A stretch of 64,000 nt of DNA, from positions 1 through 64,000 of the IMG/VR virus record IMGVR_UViG_3300034102_001514; one strand, written 5' to 3'. Positions 58,414-64,000 of this stretch are shown piece after piece; position 1 is the first letter of the stretch; every line of letters begins with the position of its first letter. The DNA is from a virus. The position numbers and the translations under genes were made by a program. The notes beneath the pieces were generated by a model. The model had not been told where the DNA came from. It worked only from the letters and a program-made list of their open reading frames with translations, and ran no database searches.

Positions 58414-58442
58414 AAAATTTCGTGATAACCCATCAAGGATTC

Positions 58443-58652
58443 TTAACAAATAGTCCTATCTATCCCATCAGAGTTCCAATCATAGTATTTTTGTTTCTTA
58501 TATCCCCTATCTAATATCTGAAGTAAAAAACCTTGTAAGGAATCCCATTCCCCATTGTTTATATCAGACCTTTTAATACTATGGGTTCTACCTACTGATT
58601 CTATTATCATATAATCATCCTTAAATTGTACTGAAATTATTTTATCGTTCAT
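58443..58652 (-). CDS. Small protein, 69 residues, unknown
   Basis: Product MNDKIISVQFKDDYMIIESV followed by IKRSDINNGEWDSLQGFLL: a short beta-sheet start then helix. It is the last gene before a clear terminator and overlaps the upstream gene by 11 bases. Function unknown. Confidence 0.62.
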   Translation of the reverse strand: MNDKIISVQFKDDYMIIESVGRTHSIKRSDINNGEWDSLQGFLLQILDRGYKKQKYYDWNSDGIDRTIC

Positions 58653-58827
58653 TTATCCCTTTATATTGTTTATAATATTCTTCAGTCATTAAGTGACCTC
58701 TTTTATCTGATACCGCGTTCTGAAATAATTCATAGCGTTCGACAATTAGATTGTCCTTTACTATCACCCAATTTCGTTCTTCGGTAATTGATTTTCTACC
58801 TAAAATTTCTCCAAGAGTCTTTTTCAT
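58642..58827 (-). CDS. Small protein, 61 residues, unknown
   Basis: ATG 58827 (MKKTLGEILGRKSITEERN); the frame to 58836 needs TTG. Basic and polar, with a helical C-terminus (MTEEYYKQYKGINER). It overlaps the sulfotransferase end by about 30 bases. Function unknown. Confidence 0.58.
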   Translation of the reverse strand: MKKTLGEILGRKSITEERNWVIVKDNLIVERYELFQNAVSDKRGHLMTEEYYKQYKGINER

Positions 58828-59407
58828 ATAATCCAAATGTTTCGTATTGTTTTTTGTTCCATACCCTATCCGCTAACTCTTGGGTATAAAGTGTAGAATA
58901 ATCTAAATCTTTGTATTCATCCAAATAATGAATTTTCCAATGTTCTACATCAATTTCTTTTAACTTTTGTTCCCAATCTTGGTTCATCCGCTGGTTAACA
59001 AACGGAATCTTTATTAAGTCCTCATACATATTCTCTGAACGTATCAAATGGGTTGGCTTTATTCCATAACGATTTAGTTGTCCAATTGTATCCCAAGTGT
59101 CATCCTCATCCAATCCTTGATTAAAGTATTCATTGTCCGACATCACCCAATCCTTAAAAGACATTCTTTGGGGTTCGTGTCGGACTCCTTCACCATCAAT
59201 CCAATGGGATATTCCGTGTCGGATTATCCACCAAGACACCGCTCTCCAATAAGGATTACGAATAGATACCCACAATTGGTCTTCATTATTCCATTCTAAA
59301 TTATGTGAGTGGTGTCCCTCAAATCCAATGGATTGTAAAAATCGGGTAACTACCCTGCTGCCCGTTCTCATGGGACCCCAATATCGGATTTTGTTTTCGT
59401 AAATCAC
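58796..59407 (-). CDS. Sulfotransferase-like protein
   Basis: 203 residues with a GTG start that overlaps the upstream stop (GTGA). GPMRTGSRVVTRFLQS is the 5'-phosphosulfate-binding loop, and VSIRNPYWRAVSWWI is the 3'-phosphate motif (RxPxxRxxS). Together they mark the PAPS-dependent sulfotransferase fold. It would add sulfate to a sugar or protein, possibly altering the host surface. No other sulfation gene is in the window. Confidence 0.75.
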   Translation of the reverse strand: MIYENKIRYWGPMRTGSRVVTRFLQSIGFEGHHSHNLEWNNEDQLWVSIRNPYWRAVSWWIIRHGISHWIDGEGVRHEPQRMSFKDWVMSDNEYFNQGLDEDDTWDTIGQLNRYGIKPTHLIRSENMYEDLIKIPFVNQRMNQDWEQKLKEIDVEHWKIHYLDEYKDLDYSTLYTQELADRVWNKKQYETFGLYEKDSWRNFR

Positions 59408-59541
59408 TTACACTTACATTTAGGATTTTTACCACATTTACACATTGGTGATGGGGTATCTTTCCATACGCCAATGAATAAAGTATAACATGACCATAAC
59501 AATATACTCACAATTAAAAATCCATCCACTATGTTAGACAT
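59404..59541 (-). CDS. Small membrane protein with C-terminal cysteine cluster
   Basis: 45 residues (ATG 59541; 59544 is also possible). One membrane helix (about residues 7-25), then a tail with CKCGKNPKCKCK, five cysteines that could bind metal. Stop overlaps the sulfotransferase GTG. Function unknown. Confidence 0.55.
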   Translation of the reverse strand: MSNIVDGFLIVSILLWSCYTLFIGVWKDTPSPMCKCGKNPKCKCK

Positions 59542-59623
59542 CATTGTCTTTCCTTGCTACTATCACTAAAAGTCCCACTATGACTATTATCACAATAGGA
59601 ATTAAGATTATATTAATTTCCAT
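59534..59623 (-). CDS. Tiny membrane protein, 29 residues
   Basis: ATG 59623, TAA 59534. Begins MEINIILIPIVIIVIVGLLV, one helix with a charged RKDND end. It overlaps the next gene start by 8 bases and lies one base after the previous micro-gene. Confidence 0.5.
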   Translation of the reverse strand: MEINIILIPIVIIVIVGLLVIVARKDNDV

Positions 59624-59624
59624 A

Positions 59625-59696
59625 CTACTTTTTCTCGGTTTTAATTAAATAAATTGCAATCACCAAAAGAATCCCACAAAATACTATCGTAATCAT
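59625..59696 (-). CDS. Tiny membrane protein, 23 residues
   Basis: ATG 59696, TAG 59625. MITIVFCGILLVIAIYLI plus a basic tail: one membrane helix. Starts 12 bases after the stop of the repeat-containing gene. Confidence 0.48.
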   Translation of the reverse strand: MITIVFCGILLVIAIYLIKTEKK

Positions 59697-59708
59697 TGTC
59701 GTTCTCCA

Positions 59709-59957
59709 TTATCTCATAGATTCATTTGGTGACCACTTATCGTATTCACATTCAAATTTCTTGCTACAAGCATTAAGAGCATCGCCCTTGCTAATCTCAA
59801 AATGCTTAATAGAAGCATCGCCCTTGCTAATCTCAAAACCATTACGAGCATCGCCACGAAACATTTTGGAATTTATTCCAAAATTTTCTTTAAGACACAC
59901 GAAATCGGATTGGACTTCGTGGACAATCGTGGGGTTATTGTTTCTATTTGTTTTCAT
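59709..59957 (-). CDS. Small protein with FEISKGDA repeats
   Basis: 82 residues from ATG at 59957, chosen because it follows the stop of the upstream gene most closely; the frame opens as far as 60023. FEISKGDA occurs twice (12-residue period) and a degenerate copy precedes. The DNA repeat is 24 bases long (59779-59802 and 59815-59838). Function unknown. Confidence 0.5.
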   Translation of the reverse strand: MKTNRNNNPTIVHEVQSDFVCLKENFGINSKMFRGDARNGFEISKGDASIKHFEISKGDALNACSKKFECEYDKWSPNESMR

Positions 59958-60096
59958 TTTGTTTATAAGAAACATATGGTCGCTCTTGGTGAGAAAACCA
60001 CCCATCCGCGTCTTCCAAGTCATACACGATTGGAACTGATTTTATATTGTTTTTTTTGTTTAATGTTCGTTTGAACATTCCATAGATGGGTTTCAT
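59944..60096 (-). CDS. Small basic protein, 50 residues, unknown
   Basis: ATG 60096, TAG 59944. It reads MKPIYGMFKRTLNKKNNIKS then VYDLEDADGWFSHQERPY. Its stop overlaps the next start by 14 bases. It lies just after the Nudix gene. Coding-like pattern; no function. Confidence 0.55.
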   Translation of the reverse strand: MKPIYGMFKRTLNKKNNIKSVPIVYDLEDADGWFSHQERPYVSYKQNENK

Positions 60097-60503
60097 TTTA
60101 CTCCTTGGGGCGATTTAAAAAATAGTTGGTAAGAATCTCTTGTAATATGTATTAAACTTTGTGATAATGGAGTGAATAAATAGTTTTTTATTTCTGAAAA
60201 TTTAATAAATTTTACTTCATCGTGTTCCATCAATTTTGCTTTACCACTTTCAAAGTCTACCACCCAACATTCCATATAGATACCATTCTTTTCTACGGGT
60301 CTGATTTTGTGTATAGGTTTGATTTGAATATCCAATTCTTCTTTGAATTCTCTAATCAATGCGGTATAATCTGATGTATCGGATGGGTCTATCTTACCTC
60401 CTGGTAATTCCCAATAACCACCAAAGTTTGGATTATCACTCTTTCTTTTTCCTATTAGAAATCTTTCTCCGTTTCGGAGTATTCCGCAGACCGCTTGAAC
60501 CAT
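60093..60503 (-). CDS. Nudix hydrolase (MutT-like)
   Basis: 136 residues. AVCGILRNGERFLIGKR and WELPGGKID lead into the Nudix box, where REFKEELDI supplies the REUxEE core; the box has a small insertion (DPSDTSDYTAL). Members hydrolyse nucleoside diphosphate derivatives such as oxidised dNTPs. In a phage it may clean the nucleotide pool or remove RNA caps. Stop and next start overlap by 4 bases. Confidence 0.82.
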   Translation of the reverse strand: MVQAVCGILRNGERFLIGKRKSDNPNFGGYWELPGGKIDPSDTSDYTALIREFKEELDIQIKPIHKIRPVEKNGIYMECWVVDFESGKAKLMEHDEVKFIKFSEIKNYLFTPLSQSLIHITRDSYQLFFKSPQGVK

Positions 60504-60654
60504 TATCTATTTGCTCTATACCAAGTTGTTCATAATCAATATTTGTTGTTTTTACTCTTTTGTGAGCGTTAATCACTATCCCTAACATACTCATCATAGA
60601 ATTGATATTTTTATTCCACATATAGGATACACCAATGGAATTTTTTAATATCAT
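60436..60654 (-). CDS. Small basic protein, unknown
   Basis: 72 residues with a strongly basic tail (NTPKRRKISNRKKKE). Its ATG overlaps the nuclease stop (ATGA), but its end overlaps the Nudix start by 68 bases in another frame. A second start at an internal Met is possible. Real translation is likely but not certain. Confidence 0.45.
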   Translation of the reverse strand: MILKNSIGVSYMWNKNINSMMSMLGIVINAHKRVKTTNIDYEQLGIEQIDNGSSGLRNTPKRRKISNRKKKE

Positions 60655-61241
60655 CTACAATTGCATTTGTAATCGTTGTAAGTTTTCATACTTGGAGTTG
60701 TATTAGGGAAATAATAACACTCACGGGTGTTTCCGTATTTAATTTCTTTGTAGAATCCTTTTGGAATTGCAGCGCCGGCTGGAACTCTTGGTGGATTCTT
60801 ATCAAACTGAACACGAATAGTTACTTCCACAACATTGTGTTTATTGGCCAATTCTCGTTCTCTGGCTTCCAAGTGTTTCCAAACACCACGATTTAATGAT
60901 TGATGTTGAAGTGCGCAGTTCATATAAGTGAATGTTTCCAATAACATTTCACGAGTGCAATTAAAGTGGGCCGCGGGGGCCATATGACCTTTATCCCATT
61001 CATTTGCTTCGTAGTCTTTGTGGTCTGATGTTTTGATTCCAGTTTCTTTATAGAAATCCATTCCTGCTCTTGAAGCATTACCCGTTGGACAAGCCACACG
61101 ATATTGAATCCATCGTGGTTCTTCTAATACCTCTGAATATGCGATTTTAAAATAGGGAGTGGTCCACCACAAAGAATCTCGTAGTTGACCAAATGCGTTC
61201 AGCGATACAAACGCAAGTAAAAGAAATAGTGTTTTTTTCAT
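60651..61241 (-). CDS. Exported DNA/RNA non-specific endonuclease
   Basis: 196 residues from ATG at 61241, chosen because it gives a clean signal peptide (MKKTLFLLLAFVSLNAFG) and follows the tiny upstream gene. EWDKGHMAPAAHFN holds the catalytic His of the NUC1/Serratia nuclease family (DRGH motif, here DKGH). NCALQHQSLNRGVWKHLE supplies the metal-binding Asn. The enzyme would act in the periplasm or outside the cell. It could degrade incoming phage DNA or free DNA (inference). Confidence 0.87.
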   Translation of the reverse strand: MKKTLFLLLAFVSLNAFGQLRDSLWWTTPYFKIAYSEVLEEPRWIQYRVACPTGNASRAGMDFYKETGIKTSDHKDYEANEWDKGHMAPAAHFNCTREMLLETFTYMNCALQHQSLNRGVWKHLEARERELANKHNVVEVTIRVQFDKNPPRVPAGAAIPKGFYKEIKYGNTRECYYFPNTTPSMKTYNDYKCNCR

Positions 61242-61255
61242 AAATAAATAAAGTG

Positions 61256-61339
61256 TTAAAATGACCCGCCAAAAAATGTAATGTAAAGCCAAAATAAGGC
61301 AAATACGCTAATTAGGAATATTCCAAGTTTTTCTTTCAT
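61256..61339 (-). CDS. Tiny membrane protein, 27 residues
   Basis: ATG 61339, TAA 61256. MKEKLGIFLISVFALFWLYI then TFFGGSF: one helix, ending 14 bases before the nuclease start. A TTAACA-like repeat lies about 45 bases upstream (61383-61397). Confidence 0.5.
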   Translation of the reverse strand: MKEKLGIFLISVFALFWLYITFFGGSF

Positions 61340-61382
61340 AATTAATGATATTGAATAAATTGAAAAAAAGCTTTTACAAGCT

Positions 61383-61397
61383 TGTTAAGAAATTGTT
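61383..61397 (-). promoter_or_regulatory. Upstream TTAACA-type repeat, promoter not resolved
   Basis: Minus strand AACAATTTCTTAACAAGC followed by TTG, but no TAnnTTTG box stands 19-20 bases further. The repeat alone suggests a regulated start for the 61.3-60.1 kb genes. Confidence 0.4.
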
Positions 61398-61403
61398 TCA
61401 TAA

Positions 61404-62438
61404 TTAATTTGATAAAGGTGCTTTAATTGTTGGGTGTGATTGATATCCGATTAATTCATAATCAAACTCACCATTTTGAATATTACAATTTGTTATTTCA
61501 AGTTTTGGTAATTTATACGGAGTTCGTGTAATGAGCTCTTTCGCTTGTTCAATATGATTTTTATACAGGTGGACATCACCCAAACTTCCAATCAAATAAT
61601 CTGGCATCATATTGACCTCCTTACCCAACATAATTAGTAATGTAGCATAAGAAGCAATATTGAATGGTAAACCTAAAAATGTATCTACTGACCTTTGATT
61701 CCACATTAGGGAAATTGCTCTTGTAGGAATATTAGCAGCATCTAAATCTTTTTTCATATAACCCTCCCAGCTTTGAACTGGTTGAGTCTTTGAAAGAATT
61801 TTCATTCGCTCTTCTCTACTCAACTTTCTTGTATAAACTTGAAATCCATAATGACATGGTGGTAAAGTCATTTTATCCAACTCCCCCACATTCCAAGCTG
61901 ATACCATTAACCTTCTACTATCAGGATTTGTTTTAAGTTCGTTGATTAGATTTTGGATTTGGTCTGTGTTAGAGTTTAATCCTTCCCAACTTCTCCATTG
62001 TGCACCATAGATTGGACCTAATTCTCCCCACTGTTTAGCAAACTCATCATCGGTTTTGATTCGTTCCGTGAATTCATCCATTGTCAAGTTTGATAACATA
62101 TGAAGCTGTTCAAGATAATTTTTACCACCACTTTCTCTGCTTTCAATCTCATATGTTTTCATGTAGTGCTTATAAGCGTCACCGGTCCATATATTGCAAC
62201 CATTCTGAACCAAATACTTGATATTGGTATCACCACGAAGAAACCACAACAATTCGGTTACGATTGTTTTGAATGGCATTTTCTTTGTGGTTAGTAAAGG
62301 AAACCCATCCTCCATTCGGTGTTTGATTTGTCTACCAAATACTGATAGAGTTCCGGTGCCGGTTCGGTCCGTTTTTTCTATACCATTATACAAGCAACTA
62401 CCAAGTAGTCCTTTATAATCTTCATCTAATTGATTCAT
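61404..62438 (-). CDS. thyA: Thymidylate synthase
   Basis: 344 residues. DRTGTGTLSVFGRQ, the catalytic LPPCHYGFQVY with its Cys, QRSVDTFLGLPFNIASYATLL and GDVHLYKNHI are all present. It makes dTMP from dUMP, complementing the dCMP deaminase at 54664-55110. The chain is longer than E. coli ThyA because of an inserted segment near residues 90-130, as in several phage enzymes. Its ATG overlaps the upstream stop (TAATG). Confidence 0.97.
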   Translation of the reverse strand: MNQLDEDYKGLLGSCLYNGIEKTDRTGTGTLSVFGRQIKHRMEDGFPLLTTKKMPFKTIVTELLWFLRGDTNIKYLVQNGCNIWTGDAYKHYMKTYEIESRESGGKNYLEQLHMLSNLTMDEFTERIKTDDEFAKQWGELGPIYGAQWRSWEGLNSNTDQIQNLINELKTNPDSRRLMVSAWNVGELDKMTLPPCHYGFQVYTRKLSREERMKILSKTQPVQSWEGYMKKDLDAANIPTRAISLMWNQRSVDTFLGLPFNIASYATLLIMLGKEVNMMPDYLIGSLGDVHLYKNHIEQAKELITRTPYKLPKLEITNCNIQNGEFDYELIGYQSHPTIKAPLSN

Positions 62439-62800
62439 TATTCAAATGTTTGAATTTTTGCGTCTACTTCTTTTAATTCTGACCAAGTTCCAAGATATGT
62501 GATTGCTCTAACCTTACGATTGTCAATCCACACATATTCTTGCCCATCCGTGATTCTGGGTTTATCCATCACCAATCCGTGATATTTAAATCCGTGATTT
62601 TTTAACCACCATTCAGTTACGGTTTTATCTTTGGATTCTCTCGCGGTAAAAAAGGTTATAATGTTTCCTTCATCATACCATTTGTTGATAATCCTCAAAG
62701 CGTCTGGATAAACTGCTGTGGTAGCAAACAAATGACTATCCTCGTTTTTGATGTCATCGCAGATGGTTCCATCAATATCAATTAAAAATACTTTACTCAT
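62438..62800 (-). CDS. HAD-family phosphatase
   Basis: 120 residues from ATG at 62800 (MSKVFLIDIDGTIC), which overlaps the upstream stop by four bases; the frame to 62815 lies inside that gene. DIDGTIC is the HAD nucleophile motif, FFTARESKD motif II, and WIDNRKVRAI the C-terminal acidic/lysine region. This small type resembles the phosphatase domain of phage polynucleotide kinase. Substrate unknown: a nucleotide or RNA end. Confidence 0.8.
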   Translation of the reverse strand: MSKVFLIDIDGTICDDIKNEDSHLFATTAVYPDALRIINKWYDEGNIITFFTARESKDKTVTEWWLKNHGFKYHGLVMDKPRITDGQEYVWIDNRKVRAITYLGTWSELKEVDAKIQTFE

Positions 62801-63471
62801 TGTTCTTCGTTCCAATCTTCATCATTCTCTAAACCATCCATCAAAGTTGTATCCCAATCACGAAGTGCATCAAGTTCATCTTCCGTGTAAATATCGGTTC
62901 CTTCATTATCAAAGTAGTCAGCTTCGTTGACTATCAATTTACATTGTTCCAATAGTTCATCTTTAATATCACCAATCTCTTCCCACATAGTTTCAAGAGC
63001 TTCAAGATATTCATCCTCGGTTTCAAAATCTTCTTCTTGTGGCCATTTATACGAACTTTCCTCAATATGAGAACCATCCTTTGAAATATACATAGCACCA
63101 ATTGGTTCAAGTGATTCATCTTCGTAAGTGATAGAAAAATCACACTCTTCATCCGTTTCACTACAAACTGAATACATTTTTTCAACAAGTGATTCTGGAA
63201 ATGACCATGCTGAAGTCATAGTGATTTGCATTTCAGTATCACTAACCACATCCCATTCGTTGATGTGACACCATTTTGCACCAACATTCTCTATCATCCA
63301 CTCGTAAGTGTTTTGATATTGATTTTCATAAAACAAACGTGCGGTTTGTTCAGTATTCATTTCTTCAGATGGATTGTCTTGTAAATCTACCGATGATAGT
63401 TTTTTATCCAATGAAGTAATTAAGTCAGAATTGCCTGAAATAAAGATAAGTGTAGTAACGTGGTTTGCCAT
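62797..63471 (-). CDS. Acidic protein with ferredoxin-like N-terminus (Api92-like)
   Basis: 224 residues. NHVTTLIFISGNSDLITSL and NVGAKWCHINEWDVVSDTEMQITMTSAWSFPESLVEKM follow the pattern of the Api92/DUF1281-type ferredoxin-fold family common in plasmids and phages. The C-terminal 90 residues are very acidic (D/E rich), possibly DNA-mimic-like. It follows a 24-residue ORF and leads into HAD and thyA. Function unknown. Confidence 0.65.
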   Translation of the reverse strand: MANHVTTLIFISGNSDLITSLDKKLSSVDLQDNPSEEMNTEQTARLFYENQYQNTYEWMIENVGAKWCHINEWDVVSDTEMQITMTSAWSFPESLVEKMYSVCSETDEECDFSITYEDESLEPIGAMYISKDGSHIEESSYKWPQEEDFETEDEYLEALETMWEEIGDIKDELLEQCKLIVNEADYFDNEGTDIYTEDELDALRDWDTTLMDGLENDEDWNEEQ

Positions 63472-63473
63472 TT

Positions 63474-63548
63474 TTAATCCTTGTTAATTGAACTTGTGGT
63501 TTCGGTGGGATACTCATCCCAATAAATGAAAATTTGGTCGTTAGTCAT
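63474..63548 (-). CDS. Tiny ORF, 24 residues, at a leaderless promoter
   Basis: ATG 63548, TAA 63474, two bases before the next gene. It begins MTNDQIFIYWDEYPTETT. A TTG-N19-TATATTTA promoter ends four bases upstream, the same spacing as four other genes, which argues for translation. Could be a leader peptide. Confidence 0.5.
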   Translation of the reverse strand: MTNDQIFIYWDEYPTETTSSINKD

Positions 63549-63552
63549 ATTG

Positions 63553-63582
63553 TAAATATACGAAATTAATTTGAATTATCAA
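63553..63582 (-). promoter_or_regulatory. Promoter, leaderless type
   Basis: Minus strand TTG (63582-63580), 19 bases, TATATTTA (63560-63553), four bases before the ATG at 63548. Drives the operon with HAD phosphatase and thyA. Confidence 0.72.
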
Positions 63583-64000
63583 AGTTTTTTCCGGGCTCGC
63601 CTATTAATTTTATTTCTTTTGGCGTTTCGGGTTTTAAATCATTTGGATAGTCATCAACTTTTACTTTTAAATTTGTTTGTTGTTCTACTATCTTAATAAT
63701 AGTTTTTTTTGTATTTAAATCACCAGAACCCCAACCCCAAGCCAAAGTGTTTTTCATTCTTTGTATTTCAGACTCAATATGTTCTATACTCTTGGTTATA
63801 AGTTGTATTTCATCTTCACCCATCTCAAATTCAACATTACACTCTTCTGCAATAGAAATCAAATCAGCAAATTCACCATTTTCAAAGTGAGATTTTACTT
63901 TTAAGAATATTTCATCATCACCCCCATTTACATCGGGATGTGTTATAGATGATAGTTTTTTATACAAAGATTTGAGGCGTTTAGACTTAACCTTTAAGTT
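63566..64000 (-). CDS. J-domain (DnaJ-like) protein, 5' end beyond window
   Basis: The frame is open to the right edge and holds at least 144 codons. LKSLYKKLSSITHPDVNGGDDEIFLKVK contains the HPD tripeptide and flanking helices of a J-domain, which stimulates Hsp70 ATPase. The C-terminal part is a helical segment (SIEHIESEIQRMKNTLAWG) without zinc-finger repeats. It could pair with the phage DnaK at 33947-35803. The real start lies outside. Confidence 0.75.
   Translation of the reverse strand, partial: NLKVKSKRLKSLYKKLSSITHPDVNGGDDEIFLKVKSHFENGEFADLISIAEECNVEFEMGEDEIQLITKSIEHIESEIQRMKNTLAWGWGSGDLNTKKTIIKIVEQQTNLKVKVDDYPNDLKPETPKEIKLIGEPGKNFDNSN

Larger units (their letters stand above)
57917..58440. 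other. Non-coding region with DnaA-box-like sites and direct repeats (candidate replication origin)
   Basis: No convincing gene in about 600 bases. TTATCAACA (57988-57996), TTATCCACA (58095-58103, identical to the bacterial DnaA box) and the reverse-oriented TGTTAATAA (58003-58011) occur. TTTTGGAGGATTATA is repeated at 58266-58280 and 58320-58334, and CCCACTTTT twice at 58251-58269. AT-rich stretches separate them. The layout is what one expects of an origin; use of host DnaA by this phage is inference. Confidence 0.5.

Overview
The window reads as part of the genome of a large, lytic, contractile-tailed (T4-like) bacteriophage that infects a member of the Bacteroidota. The phage assignment rests on the genes: a large terminase start at the left edge, gp6-like, gp25-like and gp5-like baseplate proteins, a gp55-like late sigma factor, a gp61-like primase, gp46/gp47-type recombination nuclease, thymidylate synthase, dCMP deaminase and a dense tRNA cluster. 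The host assignment rests on the promoters: many intergenic gaps carry TTG-N19/20-TAnnTTTG, the Bacteroidota housekeeping promoter form, Shine-Dalgarno sequences are mostly absent, and a DUF4494-like gene is present. Every convincing gene lies on the minus strand, so transcription runs from position 64000 towards 1. The DNA is visibly AT-rich. No integrase, transposase or CRISPR array was seen.

Layout in the direction of transcription. 64000 to about 57100: a J-domain protein (cut by the window edge), a HAD phosphatase, thymidylate synthase, an exported DNA/RNA nuclease, a Nudix hydrolase, a sulfotransferase and several tiny membrane proteins, followed by a roughly 600-base non-coding stretch with DnaA-box-like sites and direct repeats (candidate origin). 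57100 to 44900: many small genes, dCMP deaminase, FkbM-type and other methyltransferases, a GT25-type glycosyltransferase, a calcineurin-like phosphoesterase, and a cassette of two DUF2589-like proteins plus a holin-like membrane protein. 44840 to 42660: twelve recognisable tRNA genes (a thirteenth, tRNA-Lys, lies apart at 52002), at least two and possibly four further tRNA-sized cloverleaf RNAs that are not ordinary tRNAs, a long hairpin RNA and a small lipoprotein gene. 42650 to 36200: a VWA/CobT-like protein and its MoxR/CobS-like AAA+ partner, then small unknown genes. 35800 to 29200: phage DnaK, UV-damage endonuclease, a four-helix membrane protein, a ClpP-like protease, an HD phosphohydrolase and the late sigma factor. 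29200 to 1: the virion block (spike, gp25, gp6, large tail and baseplate proteins), interrupted by endonuclease I, primase and a fused Mre11-Rad50 protein, then two multidomain, probably protease-processed virion proteins, a possible lysis pair and the terminase.

How it works together: the right part supplies nucleotides, host-directed enzymes and translation support; the middle supplies chaperone, repair and regulatory functions; the left part builds the particle and packages DNA. Regulation is unusually readable. Five promoters sit exactly four bases before the start codon, implying leaderless mRNAs. Seven others carry a shared upstream direct repeat of TTAACA with an 11-base period. Two are fused to an intrinsic terminator. 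The most unusual content is the set of non-canonical tRNA-like RNAs in the tRNA array, the repeated xVNE motifs that divide one 848-residue protein into domains, and several structured RNA elements in the right half.
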